Origin: Hymenobacter ruricola
GTDB lineage: Bacteria; Bacteroidota; Bacteroidia; Cytophagales; Hymenobacteraceae
Length of the DNA stretch: 64,000 nucleotides
NCBI RefSeq assembly: GCF_015694525.1
Contig: NZ_JADQDM010000002.1
Span: 1 to 64,000, forward strand
Direction of reading: 5' to 3'
Shown here: one piece after another, positions 55,292-63,662 of the stretch
How positions within the stretch are numbered: position 1 is the first letter of the stretch
Layout of the letters: every line of letters starts with the position of its first letter
The notes under the pieces: model-generated
Told to the model about the DNA's origin: nothing
Seen by the model: the letters and a program-made list of their open reading frames with translations, nothing else
The model's database searches: none
Position numbers and translations under genes: made by a program

Positions 55292-55299
55292 TAGCTTTG
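55292..55299 (+). promoter_or_regulatory. -7 promoter element of the lipoprotein gene
   Basis: TAGCTTTG, exact consensus; predicted start about 55305, 18 nt before the ATG at 55323. Confidence 0.5.
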
Positions 55300-55322
55300 G
55301 TGCATCTCCTGACCCCACAGCT

Positions 55323-55910
55323 ATGAAAAAAACGGTCCTTCTGCTACTCGGTATAACCGCAACCCTGGGAAGTTGTCAAAAAGACAAGCTAGCGCCCAGC
55401 AAAGATGTATCAGCGTTGAAAGAACAATTTCACGGCAAATACAAAATCGTTTCGGTGACCAGCGACCTCGCCGTCGACCTCAATGAGGACGGCCGGTTCT
55501 CTACAAACCTTAGCGACGAAATCCCGGGCTTATCAAACAGTGATTTTGAAGTGCTGATAGGCAACAATAGTCCTAAAAACGACTATATCGGCATGGCGGT
55601 GCAGTTTTGGCAGCACCAAAACGTAACGCGGAACTGGAATTACAGCAGCCCGGATTCGCTGATGGTGCTGGGCTTCGTCAATCAACCCACTTACCGGTAT
55701 TTCAACTTCAATGCGGCGCTTACGCGTCTACAGTTGGAACAACTCCTGGATGCTCCGGCCGACGAGGGACAATACCCAGCCCCGGAATCCATCGCCGTGG
55801 CCGGTCCGGAGCAGCTTTTGGTTGTGACAAACCGGCTGCTTTTCGTGCGCAAGGCCTGGAAGCCGGTGCGCATAACAGCGCTGTACAAACGGTACACCAA
55901 AACCACCTGA
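55323..55910 (+). CDS. Hypothetical lipoprotein
   Basis: 195 residues from ATG 55323. The N-terminus MKKTVLLLLGITATLGSCQ is a lipoprotein signal with Cys18 in LGSC. The mature part (KDVSALKEQFHGKYKIVSVTSDLAVDLNEDG and later strands) looks like a small beta-rich lipocalin-like domain as in several Bacteroidota lipoproteins, but no family is assigned. The longer frame from 55122 has no signal peptide and is rejected. It has its own promoter and terminator. Codon use is somewhat less GC-biased than its neighbours. Confidence 0.78.
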   Translation: MKKTVLLLLGITATLGSCQKDKLAPSKDVSALKEQFHGKYKIVSVTSDLAVDLNEDGRFSTNLSDEIPGLSNSDFEVLIGNNSPKNDYIGMAVQFWQHQNVTRNWNYSSPDSLMVLGFVNQPTYRYFNFNAALTRLQLEQLLDAPADEGQYPAPESIAVAGPEQLLVVTNRLLFVRKAWKPVRITALYKRYTKTT

Positions 55911-55926
55911 TGTAGCGTGCCTGGGA

Positions 55927-55976
55927 CTTAAAAAGCAAAACGCCTGACTTATCGGTCAGGCGTTTTGCTTTTTAAG
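55927..55976. terminator. Bidirectional terminator with a perfect 22-bp stem
   Basis: Arms at 55927-55948 and 55955-55976 are exact complements (AAAAAGCAAAACGCCTGAC within) around a 6-nt loop. It sits between the convergent lipoprotein gene and accC, with A and T tracts at the stem base for both directions. Confidence 0.9.
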
Positions 55977-55985
55977 CTCGCTCGT

Positions 55986-57497
<1,512 letters not shown>

Positions 57498-57533
57498 GGG
57501 TGGGATTTGGGCAGAGGCCTATCTGATTAAAAG

Positions 57534-57635
57534 AACGTCATGCCGAGCGCAGCGAAGCATCTTTACCGCAGTAGTAAATCTTTTCTCTTGGATTGCGTTG
57601 CGCGGTAAAGATGCTTCGCTGCGCTCGGCATGACG
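57534..57635. repeat. Extragenic palindrome, copy 5 (asymmetric centre)
   Basis: Outer arms at 57534-57569 and 57602-57635 pair closely (AACGTCATGCCGAGC, GAAGCATCTTTACCGC). The right inner segment (GATTGCGTTGCGCGGTAAA) resembles copy 3, but the left inner segment (AGTAGTAAATC) does not pair with it. The rest of the gap 57636-57861 holds only the next promoter. Confidence 0.9.
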
Positions 57636-57769
57636 GACTGAGATGCTCTGTTTTGCTCTAGATTGCTTTAATCGGCCACAAAGAAACGGGCAAAGCGCAC
57701 GGCGGCGGCAAGCTTCAACCGCTTGGCGGCGTTATTAAGCCCAAATTATGTACATCCGCGGCCCGGGGT

Positions 57770-57777
57770 TACCTTTG
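57770..57777 (+). promoter_or_regulatory. -7 promoter element of the alpha-oxoamine synthase gene
   Basis: TACCTTTG, exact consensus; predicted start about 57783, leader about 80 nt to the GTG at 57862. A weak TTATG lies near -33. Confidence 0.55.
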
Positions 57778-57861
57778 TAGTTGGGCCTTTCGTTGGCAGT
57801 GCTTTTTTGCCAGCAAGCGGCCGGTACCCCCTCATTACCTCACCTAACACCCGTTTTTTCA

Positions 57862-59109
57862 GTGGATATTTTCGACCGGATTTCGGCCAACCGCGGCCCG
57901 CTGGGTTCGCATTCGCACTACGCCCACGGCTATTTTGCCTTTCCCAAGCTCGAAGGCCAGATTCAGCCCCGCATGCAGTTTCGGGGCAAAGAAGTGCTGA
58001 CCTGGAGCCTGAACAACTACCTGGGCCTGGCCAACCACCCCGAAGTGCGGCAGGCCGACATCGACGGCGCCACCGAATACGGCATGGCCTACCCCATGGG
58101 CGCCCGCATCATGAGCGGCAACTCGACCCTGCACGAGCAGCTAGAAAACGAGCTGGCCGACTTCGTGCAAAAGCCCGGCGCGCTGCTCCTCAACTTCGGC
58201 TACCAGGGCGTGGTGAGCATCATCGACGCGCTGGTGAGCCGCCACGACGCCATCGTGTACGACGCCGAGTCGCACGCCTGCATCATCGACGGCGTGCGCC
58301 TGCACCAGGGCAAGCGCTTCGTGTTTTCGCACAACGACATGGCCAGCCTCGAAAAGCAGCTCGAGCGCGCCAAGCGCCTGACCGATGAAACCGGCGGCGG
58401 CATTCTCGTGATTACCGAGGGCATGTTCGGCATGTCGGGCAACTTGGGCAAGCTGCGCGAAATCGTGGAATTGAAGAAAAAATTCGACTTCCGCATCTTC
58501 GTCGACGATGCTCACGGTTTTGGCACGCTGGGCCCCACCGGGGCCGGCACGGCCGAACATTTGGGCTGCGTGGAGGGCGTGGACCTGATTTTTTACACCT
58601 TCGCCAAGAGCATGGCCAGCATCGGCGCGTTCGTGGCCGGGCAAGAAAGCGTGATTGAATATTTGCGATACAACATGCGTAGCCAGATTTTCGCCAAATC
58701 GCTGCCCATGCCGCTCGTAATCGGCGCCCTGAAGCGCCTGGAGTTGATTCGCACCCACCCCGAATACCGCGAAAAGCTCTGGACCATCGTGCGGGCCCTG
58801 CAGGGCGGGCTGAAGGAAAAAGGCTTCAACATCGGCACCACCGAATCGCCGGTGACGCCCGTGTTTCTGAACGGCGAAATCTCCGACGCCACGGCCCTAA
58901 CCTTCGATTTACGCGAGAATCACGGCATTTTCTGCTCCATTGTGGTGTATCCGGTGGTGCCCAAGGGCGTGATTATGCTGCGCCTCATCCCCACGGCCAT
59001 GCACACGCTCGACGACGTGCAGGAAACGATTGTGGCCTTCGAAGCCATGGCCGCCAAGCTCGACAAGGGCCTCTACAGCAAAGCGCCTTCAACGGCCCAA
59101 ACGGCCTAG
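57862..59109 (+). CDS. Alpha-oxoamine synthase family PLP enzyme (KBL/serine palmitoyltransferase-like)
   Basis: 415 residues from the GTG at 57862, which gives the family start MDIFDRISANRGPLG; the frame open to 57781 is not conserved-looking. Fold-type I PLP enzyme with NNYLGLANHPEVR, GNSTLHEQLENELADF, the DESHACIIDG-like VYDAESHACIIDGVRLH, VDDAHGFGTLGPTGAGT and the cofactor lysine K249 in FYTFAKSMASIGAF. This group condenses an amino acid with an acyl-CoA (2-amino-3-oxobutyrate, serine palmitoyl or aminolevulinate chemistry). In Bacteroidota, which make sphingolipids, a serine-palmitoyltransferase-like role is possible but the exact substrate cannot be read. Confidence 0.85.
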   Translation: MDIFDRISANRGPLGSHSHYAHGYFAFPKLEGQIQPRMQFRGKEVLTWSLNNYLGLANHPEVRQADIDGATEYGMAYPMGARIMSGNSTLHEQLENELADFVQKPGALLLNFGYQGVVSIIDALVSRHDAIVYDAESHACIIDGVRLHQGKRFVFSHNDMASLEKQLERAKRLTDETGGGILVITEGMFGMSGNLGKLREIVELKKKFDFRIFVDDAHGFGTLGPTGAGTAEHLGCVEGVDLIFYTFAKSMASIGAFVAGQESVIEYLRYNMRSQIFAKSLPMPLVIGALKRLELIRTHPEYREKLWTIVRALQGGLKEKGFNIGTTESPVTPVFLNGEISDATALTFDLRENHGIFCSIVVYPVVPKGVIMLRLIPTAMHTLDDVQETIVAFEAMAAKLDKGLYSKAPSTAQTA

Positions 59110-59130
59110 AATAGCTGTTGGCAAGCCCCC

Positions 59131-59170
59131 GCGCCGGCTTCCTGAGAGGGGAGCCGGCGCTTTCGTTTTT
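59131..59170 (+). terminator. Intrinsic terminator
   Basis: 12-bp stem (GCGCCGGCTTCC at 59131-59142, partner 59149-59160, one G-T pair), 6-nt loop, TTTCGTTTTT tail. Confidence 0.8.
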
Positions 59171-59344
59171 GGACATTTCTAAGCTAAGCACTTTAGCCCT
59201 ACTTGCTGGAATCAGGGTTTTTTTTGGGAAAATCGGCCTCTAAAAGCCGGGGAGGCGGTTTTGAAAAAAAGTTGAAAAACTTGCTTGCATTTGAAATCCC
59301 TGTATATTAGGGCCGGCTTAACCGCTTAGAAAGCTCATTTTTCA

Positions 59345-59365
59345 CCCCCAACCCCCAACCCCCAA
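59345..59365 (+). repeat. Triplicate 7-bp repeat abutting a start codon
   Basis: CCCCCAA occurs three times in a row, the last copy running into the ATG of the histone H1-like gene. Slippage here would change the leader length. Confidence 0.8.
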
Positions 59366-59649
59366 TGAACAATTTCAGCAAACTGAAAGACCTCGTGATG
59401 TCGCTCGAAGACGATTTCTCGAAATTCTACGACAAGCAGAACGCTGCCGCCGGCACCCGCGTGCGCAAAGGCATGCAGGAGCTGAAGACGATGGCGCAGG
59501 CGTTCCGCACCGAAGTGCAGAACACCAAAAACGCCAGCGCAGGGGCTGCCGCTCCGGCCGCCGGCGCCAAGAAAGCCGCTCCCGCCAAGAAGGCCGCTCC
59601 CGCTGCTGCCAAAGCTGCTCCGGCCAAGAAAGCCGCTGCCAAGAAGTAG
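59365..59649 (+). CDS. Histone H1-like protein (Hc1 family)
   Basis: 94 residues. The N-terminal half (MNNFSKLKDLVMSLEDDFSKFYDKQN, then RVRKGMQELKTMAQAFR) is the Bacteroidota histone H1-like helical segment; the C-terminal 40 residues are Lys/Ala/Pro repeats (KKAAPAKKAAP, AKAAPAKKAAAKK), the DNA-binding tail as in eukaryotic H1 and chlamydial Hc1. Probably a nucleoid protein. Its upstream region (59170-59340) is AT-rich, with T- and A-runs, and carries no exact TAnnTTTG. A terminator follows 50 bp past the stop codon. Confidence 0.9.
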   Translation: MNNFSKLKDLVMSLEDDFSKFYDKQNAAAGTRVRKGMQELKTMAQAFRTEVQNTKNASAGAAAPAAGAKKAAPAKKAAPAAAKAAPAKKAAAKK

Positions 59650-59702
59650 TCGGAACCACGGCTTCGGCGGAGTTTTCGGATTTCGCGGATGCTGCGGACG
59701 AT

Positions 59703-59734
59703 AAAAAGGCCCTGCCGTTTGGCAGGGCCTTTTT
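59703..59734. terminator. Bidirectional terminator between the H1-like gene and tyrS
   Basis: 14-bp perfect stem (AAAAAGGCCCTGCC at 59703-59716, partner 59721-59734), GTTT loop, A and T tracts on both sides. Confidence 0.9.
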
Positions 59735-59770
59735 GTTTGGGCAATCGGGGGCCGGCGGGCGCGGGACGCC

Positions 59771-61084
59771 TTACGTCAGCTCGACCAGGAAGTAGTCTTT
59801 CTTGCCCTTTTTTATCACCAGGTATTTGCCGTGCAGCAGGGGCAGCTCGGCCACGGGCGTTTCGGGCGAGGTGAGCTTGGCGCCGTTGGCGCTGAGGCCG
59901 TTGGACTGCACCAGCTTCCGGGCTTCGCCCCGCGAGGATAGAATTTGCTTGTCGGTGGCGTCGCTCAAGAGCACGGCTACGGGCAGGGCGGCGGTGTCGG
60001 CGCGGGGCACGCGCAGGTGCGGCAGCCCCGCGAAGGCGTCGAGCAGGGTCGCTTCGCTCAGGCTGCCGAGGTCGCCGCCTTTGCCAAATAGCACTTCGGA
60101 GGCCGCCACGGCCGCTTCGAAGGCCGCTTCGGAGTGCACGCGGATGGTGACGTCTTTGGCCAGCGCCTTTTGCAGGGTTTTGAGGCCGGGGTTGAGGGCG
60201 TGCTGGGCTTCGAGGGCTTCGATTTCGGCCTGGGGCAGCAGCGTGAACACGCGAATGAGGCGCGGGGCGTCGGCGTCTTCGGCGCGCAGGAAAAACTGGT
60301 AGAACTGGTAGGGCGACGTCAGGGAGGGGTCGAGCCAGACGGTGCCGGTTTCGGACTTGCCGTACTTGGTGCCGTCGGCCTTGGTGATGAGCTGGCCGGT
60401 GAGGGCGTAAGCTTTGGCTTCGGTGCCCTCGGCGTTGGCGATGCGGCGGATGAGCTCGGTGCCCGTCGTGATGTTGCCCCACTGGTCGCTGGCGCCCATT
60501 TGCAGGGTGCAGCCCAGCGTTTTGTTGAGGTGCACGAAGTCGTAGCCCTGCAGCAGCTGGTAGCTGAATTCGGTGTAGCTGATGCCGCTGCTGTCGGCGT
60601 CCTCACCGCCACCGATGCGGCGCTTCACTGAGTCCTTGGCCATCATGTAGTTCACGGTGAGGTGCTTGCCCACTTCGCGCAAAAAGCCCAGAAAGCCGAT
60701 GTCCTTGAACCAGTCGTAGTTGTTCACCACCAAGGCACCGGTGGGGCCTTCGGTGAAGTCCAGAAACTTCTCCAACTGGGCCCGGATGCCGGCCTGGTTG
60801 TGGCGCAGGGTGGCTTCGTCGAGCAGGTTGCGCTCGGCCGATTTGCCGCTGGGGTCGCCAATCATGCCGGTGGCGCCGCCCACCAGGGCCACGGGGCGGT
60901 GCCCGGCGCGCTGCAAATGCACCAGCAGCATGATGGTGGCCAGGTTGCCGATGTGCAGCGAAGCCGCCGTAGGGTCGAAGCCGATGTAGCCGGTGATGGG
61001 CGCGTGGGCAGCCAGGTGTTCGGCGGTGCCGGGCATGGCGTCGTGAAACATGCCGCGCCAGGTCAGTTCTTCTATCAGGGACAT
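59771..61084 (-). CDS. tyrS: Tyrosine-tRNA ligase
   Basis: 437 residues, class I, dimeric, cytoplasmic. The HIGH-type motif is LHIGN at 43-47, the tyrosine pocket GYIGFDPTA and QMGASDQWGNI are present, and the KMSKS-type loop reads KYGKS at 240-244. The C-terminal S4-like RNA-binding part ends with GKYLVIKKGKKDYFLVEL. Promoter with an exact -7 element lies about 80 bp upstream, divergent from holA. The 20 nt before the ATG are C-rich (CCCCAAG repeated), without a Shine-Dalgarno site. Confidence 0.95.
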   Translation of the reverse strand: MSLIEELTWRGMFHDAMPGTAEHLAAHAPITGYIGFDPTAASLHIGNLATIMLLVHLQRAGHRPVALVGGATGMIGDPSGKSAERNLLDEATLRHNQAGIRAQLEKFLDFTEGPTGALVVNNYDWFKDIGFLGFLREVGKHLTVNYMMAKDSVKRRIGGGEDADSSGISYTEFSYQLLQGYDFVHLNKTLGCTLQMGASDQWGNITTGTELIRRIANAEGTEAKAYALTGQLITKADGTKYGKSETGTVWLDPSLTSPYQFYQFFLRAEDADAPRLIRVFTLLPQAEIEALEAQHALNPGLKTLQKALAKDVTIRVHSEAAFEAAVAASEVLFGKGGDLGSLSEATLLDAFAGLPHLRVPRADTAALPVAVLLSDATDKQILSSRGEARKLVQSNGLSANGAKLTSPETPVAELPLLHGKYLVIKKGKKDYFLVELT

Positions 61085-61166
61085 GGGGTCTTGGGGACTT
61101 GGGGACGTGGTTTTGGTTCGACTGAAAATGGCCGGGCCGCTAAACCACGCCGGTAATAAAGAAGGG

Positions 61167-61174
61167 CAAAGGTA
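61167..61174 (-). promoter_or_regulatory. -7 promoter element of tyrS
   Basis: TACCTTTG on the minus strand, exact consensus; predicted start about 61161, leader about 77 nt. Confidence 0.6.
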
Positions 61175-61195
61175 GGGCGGGGGGTAGGCAAGGCC

Positions 61196-61203
61196 TAATT
61201 TTG
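61196..61203 (+). promoter_or_regulatory. -7 promoter element of holA
   Basis: TAATTTTG, exact consensus; predicted start about 61209, leader about 35 nt. It lies 22 bp from the divergent tyrS element, so the two promoters overlap in their -33 regions. Confidence 0.6.
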
Positions 61204-61243
61204 CGGCGGGGCTGCCTCCAAGCCCCTAAGTCCCCCAAACCCC

Positions 61244-62305
61244 ATGTCCCTGATAGAAGCCGACGCCCTTCTCAAGCAGCTGCACCAGCGGCAGTTTCAG
61301 CCCGTGTATTTTTTGCAGGGCGAGGAGCCGTACTACATCGACGTGGTGGCCGACCTGATTGAAAAAACGGCCCTGGCCGAGCACGAGCGCAGCTTCAACC
61401 AGGTGGTGGTGTACGGCAAGGACATCGACGTAACCGGGATTCTGGGGCAGGCCAAGCGCTTCCCGATGATGGCCGAGCGCAGCGTCGTCATCGTGAAAGA
61501 AGCCCAGACCGTGGCCGACCTGGAGCAGGAGCGGAGCTGGCCTTTTCTGGAGGCTTACCTCAAAAACCCGCTGCCGAGCACTGTGCTGGTGTTTTGCTAC
61601 AAGCACAAGACGCTGGACAGCCGCAAGAAGCTCGGCAAGCTGCTCAGTGGCAAGGACACGCCGGCCGTGCTGATGACCAGCAAGAAGCTTTACGACAGCC
61701 AGGTGCCGCAGTGGCTCACGGCCAACGTGCGGGCGCGCGGCCTGCAAATCACGGGGCAGGCCACGGCCATGCTGGCCGAGTATATCGGCGCCGACCTGGG
61801 CCGGCTGGCCAACGAAGTGGACAAGCTGGTGCTCAACCTCAAGCCCAACCAACCGATTGACGAGGAGCTGGTGCAGCGCCTGGTGGGCATCAGCAAGGAC
61901 TACAACATTTTTGAGCTGCAAAAAGCCCTGGTGCAGCGCGACGTGCTCAAGGCCAACCGCATTCTGGGCTATTTCGCGGCCAACCCCAAGGCCAACCCGC
62001 TCATCCCGAACCTGACCTTGCTGTTCAACTTTTTTACCAAGCTGCTGGTGCTGCACCAGGCCGGCGCCAACCCGCCCGACGGCGTGTACAAAAGCCTGGG
62101 CATCCTGAACAGCTTCGCCCAAAAGGAGTACCAGCAGGCCCTGCGCGCCTACCCCGTGGAGCGCGTAGTGGGCATCATCCACGACATCCGCCGGGCCGAC
62201 GCGCAGAGCAAGGGCATCGAAAGCGGCTCGATGGACGACGCCGAGATTCTGCGGGAGCTGGTGTGGCTGATTTTGCACGCCGTGCCGGCCGGCGTGCTGG
62301 GGTAA
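61244..62305 (+). CDS. holA: DNA polymerase III subunit delta
   Basis: 353 residues. The clamp-loader subunit that opens the beta clamp. YFLQGEEPYYIDVVADLIEKTALAEHERSFN at about 22-52 is the family N-terminus, followed by FPMMAERSVVIVKEAQ, a P-loop-less AAA+ fold, a middle helical part (YIGADLGRLANEVDKLVLNL) and the C-terminal collar domain (IFELQKALVQRD, LIPNLTLLFNFFTKLLVLHQAG). The ATG at 61244 is fixed by MSLIEADALLKQL. Divergent from tyrS. Confidence 0.92.
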   Translation: MSLIEADALLKQLHQRQFQPVYFLQGEEPYYIDVVADLIEKTALAEHERSFNQVVVYGKDIDVTGILGQAKRFPMMAERSVVIVKEAQTVADLEQERSWPFLEAYLKNPLPSTVLVFCYKHKTLDSRKKLGKLLSGKDTPAVLMTSKKLYDSQVPQWLTANVRARGLQITGQATAMLAEYIGADLGRLANEVDKLVLNLKPNQPIDEELVQRLVGISKDYNIFELQKALVQRDVLKANRILGYFAANPKANPLIPNLTLLFNFFTKLLVLHQAGANPPDGVYKSLGILNSFAQKEYQQALRAYPVERVVGIIHDIRRADAQSKGIESGSMDDAEILRELVWLILHAVPAGVLG

Positions 62306-62362
62306 CGCCGCGGCCGTGGGCGCCGTAGAAGGGAGCGTCTCACCTCAAACCCGATTTCACTC

Positions 62363-62557
62363 ATGAACAATACCCTTGGTGGCATGCTCACCGCCTTATT
62401 CGGCGGCCGCAAAAACGAAGACGGCACCCGCGCCGGTGGTTCGACCGGCGGCAGCCTGGTAAAAGGCGCCCTGCTGGCGGCCGGCGCCGCGTACCTCTAC
62501 AAGCGCTACAAGAACGGTAATTTGAACATCCCCGGCACCACGCCTAAGTTCAAATAG
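62363..62557 (+). CDS. Small hypothetical membrane-associated protein
   Basis: 64 residues: MNNTLGGMLTALFGG at the start, a Gly/Ser/Thr-rich middle, one short hydrophobic segment (SLVKGALLAAGAAYLYKRY, about 32-50) and a polar tail. No known family. Codon bias matches the genome, the start is well spaced after holA (57 bp) and a terminator follows, so it is likely a real gene. Its AAYLYKRYK segment may sit in the inner membrane. Confidence 0.65.
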   Translation: MNNTLGGMLTALFGGRKNEDGTRAGGSTGGSLVKGALLAAGAAYLYKRYKNGNLNIPGTTPKFK

Positions 62558-62577
62558 GCGGATGGATTTGCAACTAT

Positions 62578-62615
62578 AATAAGGCCCCGGTAGTGACTGC
62601 TGCCGGGGCCTTATT
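62578..62615. terminator. Intrinsic terminator after the small protein gene
   Basis: 13-bp perfect stem (AATAAGGCCCCGG at 62578-62590, partner 62603-62615) around a 12-nt partly paired loop. Confidence 0.75.
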
Positions 62616-62633
62616 GCGCTGAGCAACGTGGAG

Positions 62634-62885
62634 CGGAGCTTCAGGTGGTAAAACGCTGGCTGGCCATTCAACGCCCGCGGTAGCTTGTCCGACGGTACCG
62701 GGACTCATCCGATGCCCCCGGTAGCTCGTCCAATGGGTCCGGAAGTCATGCGATGGCTCCGGTAGCGCATGCGATGGTTCCGGAAACGCATCCGCTGGCT
62801 CCGGAAACGCATCCGCTGGCTCCGGAGCTTCGTCCGATGCCTCCGGTGATGCGTCCGCTGGTGCTGGTAACTTCGCCTCCTCATC
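62634..62885. repeat. Degenerate 21-bp tandem repeat array 2
   Basis: CGG marks recur at 62678, 62699, 62719, 62740, 62760, 62781, 62802, 62823 and 62844 (spacing 21, 20, 21, 20, 21, 21, 21, 21), with TGG variants at 62657 and 62865. Two central units, from 62781 and 62802, are identical (CCGGAAACGCATCCGCTGG). The core CCGGAAACGCATCCG is close to CCGGAAAGCATTCGG in array 1. The array fills the gap between a terminator and the ATP-grasp gene and stays in an open frame with it. Confidence 0.85.
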
Positions 62886-62899
62886 AGCCCCTGCACCCC

Positions 62900-63634
62900 A
62901 TGCGCGCTCACATTCACTTCCACCACGGCATCCCCCAGAGCGTCAATAATTACCTGGCGATGGACGGCTTCCAGCAGATGGGCTGGGAAATTGTGCCTTA
63001 TACCGATGATGCGCCGGTGCACGGTAACGCTCCGGATGAGGTAGTGGTGGGCCACATTGCCGCCGTGCGGGCCAGCCTGCGGGCCCTGGGCCGGCCCGTG
63101 CCCGCCGAGCTGGGCTACCCCGAGGTGCTGCGGCCGTTTCTGGGGCGGCGCCTGTGGCAAAGCACCATCAACGCCGTGGCGGCCGATGCCCGCCAGTGGC
63201 CGGTGTTCGTGAAACCCATCCACGAGGCCAAGAAATTTACCGGCGTGCTGGTGCGCGGCGTGCGCGACCTAGTGGGCTGCGGCGACCAGTACGAGGACAC
63301 GCCCGTGTGGTGCGCCGAGCCGCTGCAATTCGTGACCGAATGGCGCTGCTTCGTGCGCTACGGCCGCATCCTGGACGCCCGGCCCTACAAAGGCGATTGG
63401 CGCGCCCACTTCGACCCGGCCGTGGTGGAGCAGGCGCTGGCGGCCTACCTGCCGGAAGCGCCCGCCGCTTTCTCGCTGGACATCGGCGTCACGGCCGCCG
63501 GCCAAACCGTGGTGGTGGAAGTGAATGACGGCCACTCCCTGGGTTCCTACGGCCTGATGCCGCTGGCCTACGCCAAATTTCTCTCGGCCCGCTGGGCCCA
63601 GATGACGGACAGCGAGGACTACTGCAATTTTTAG
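62900..63634 (+). CDS. ATP-grasp domain protein, R2K/DUF4343-like
   Basis: 244 residues from ATG 62900. VFVKPIHEAKKFTG (K105, K111) and VTEWRCFVRYGRILDARPYKG (E147, R149) form the nucleotide site, and SLDIGV with D194 plus VVVEVNDGHSLGSYGL (E207, N209) supply metal ligands. This matches the R2K-type ATP-grasp group, ligases that join a carboxylate to an amine, often on peptides. No peptide substrate gene is adjacent. The frame is open to ATG 62753 through the 21-bp array, which would add seven-residue repeats; the MRAHIHFHHG start looks right. Confidence 0.8.
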   Translation: MRAHIHFHHGIPQSVNNYLAMDGFQQMGWEIVPYTDDAPVHGNAPDEVVVGHIAAVRASLRALGRPVPAELGYPEVLRPFLGRRLWQSTINAVAADARQWPVFVKPIHEAKKFTGVLVRGVRDLVGCGDQYEDTPVWCAEPLQFVTEWRCFVRYGRILDARPYKGDWRAHFDPAVVEQALAAYLPEAPAAFSLDIGVTAAGQTVVVEVNDGHSLGSYGLMPLAYAKFLSARWAQMTDSEDYCNF

Positions 63635-63662
63635 GCGCCGGGCGTGGCCGGGCCGCGCGCTA

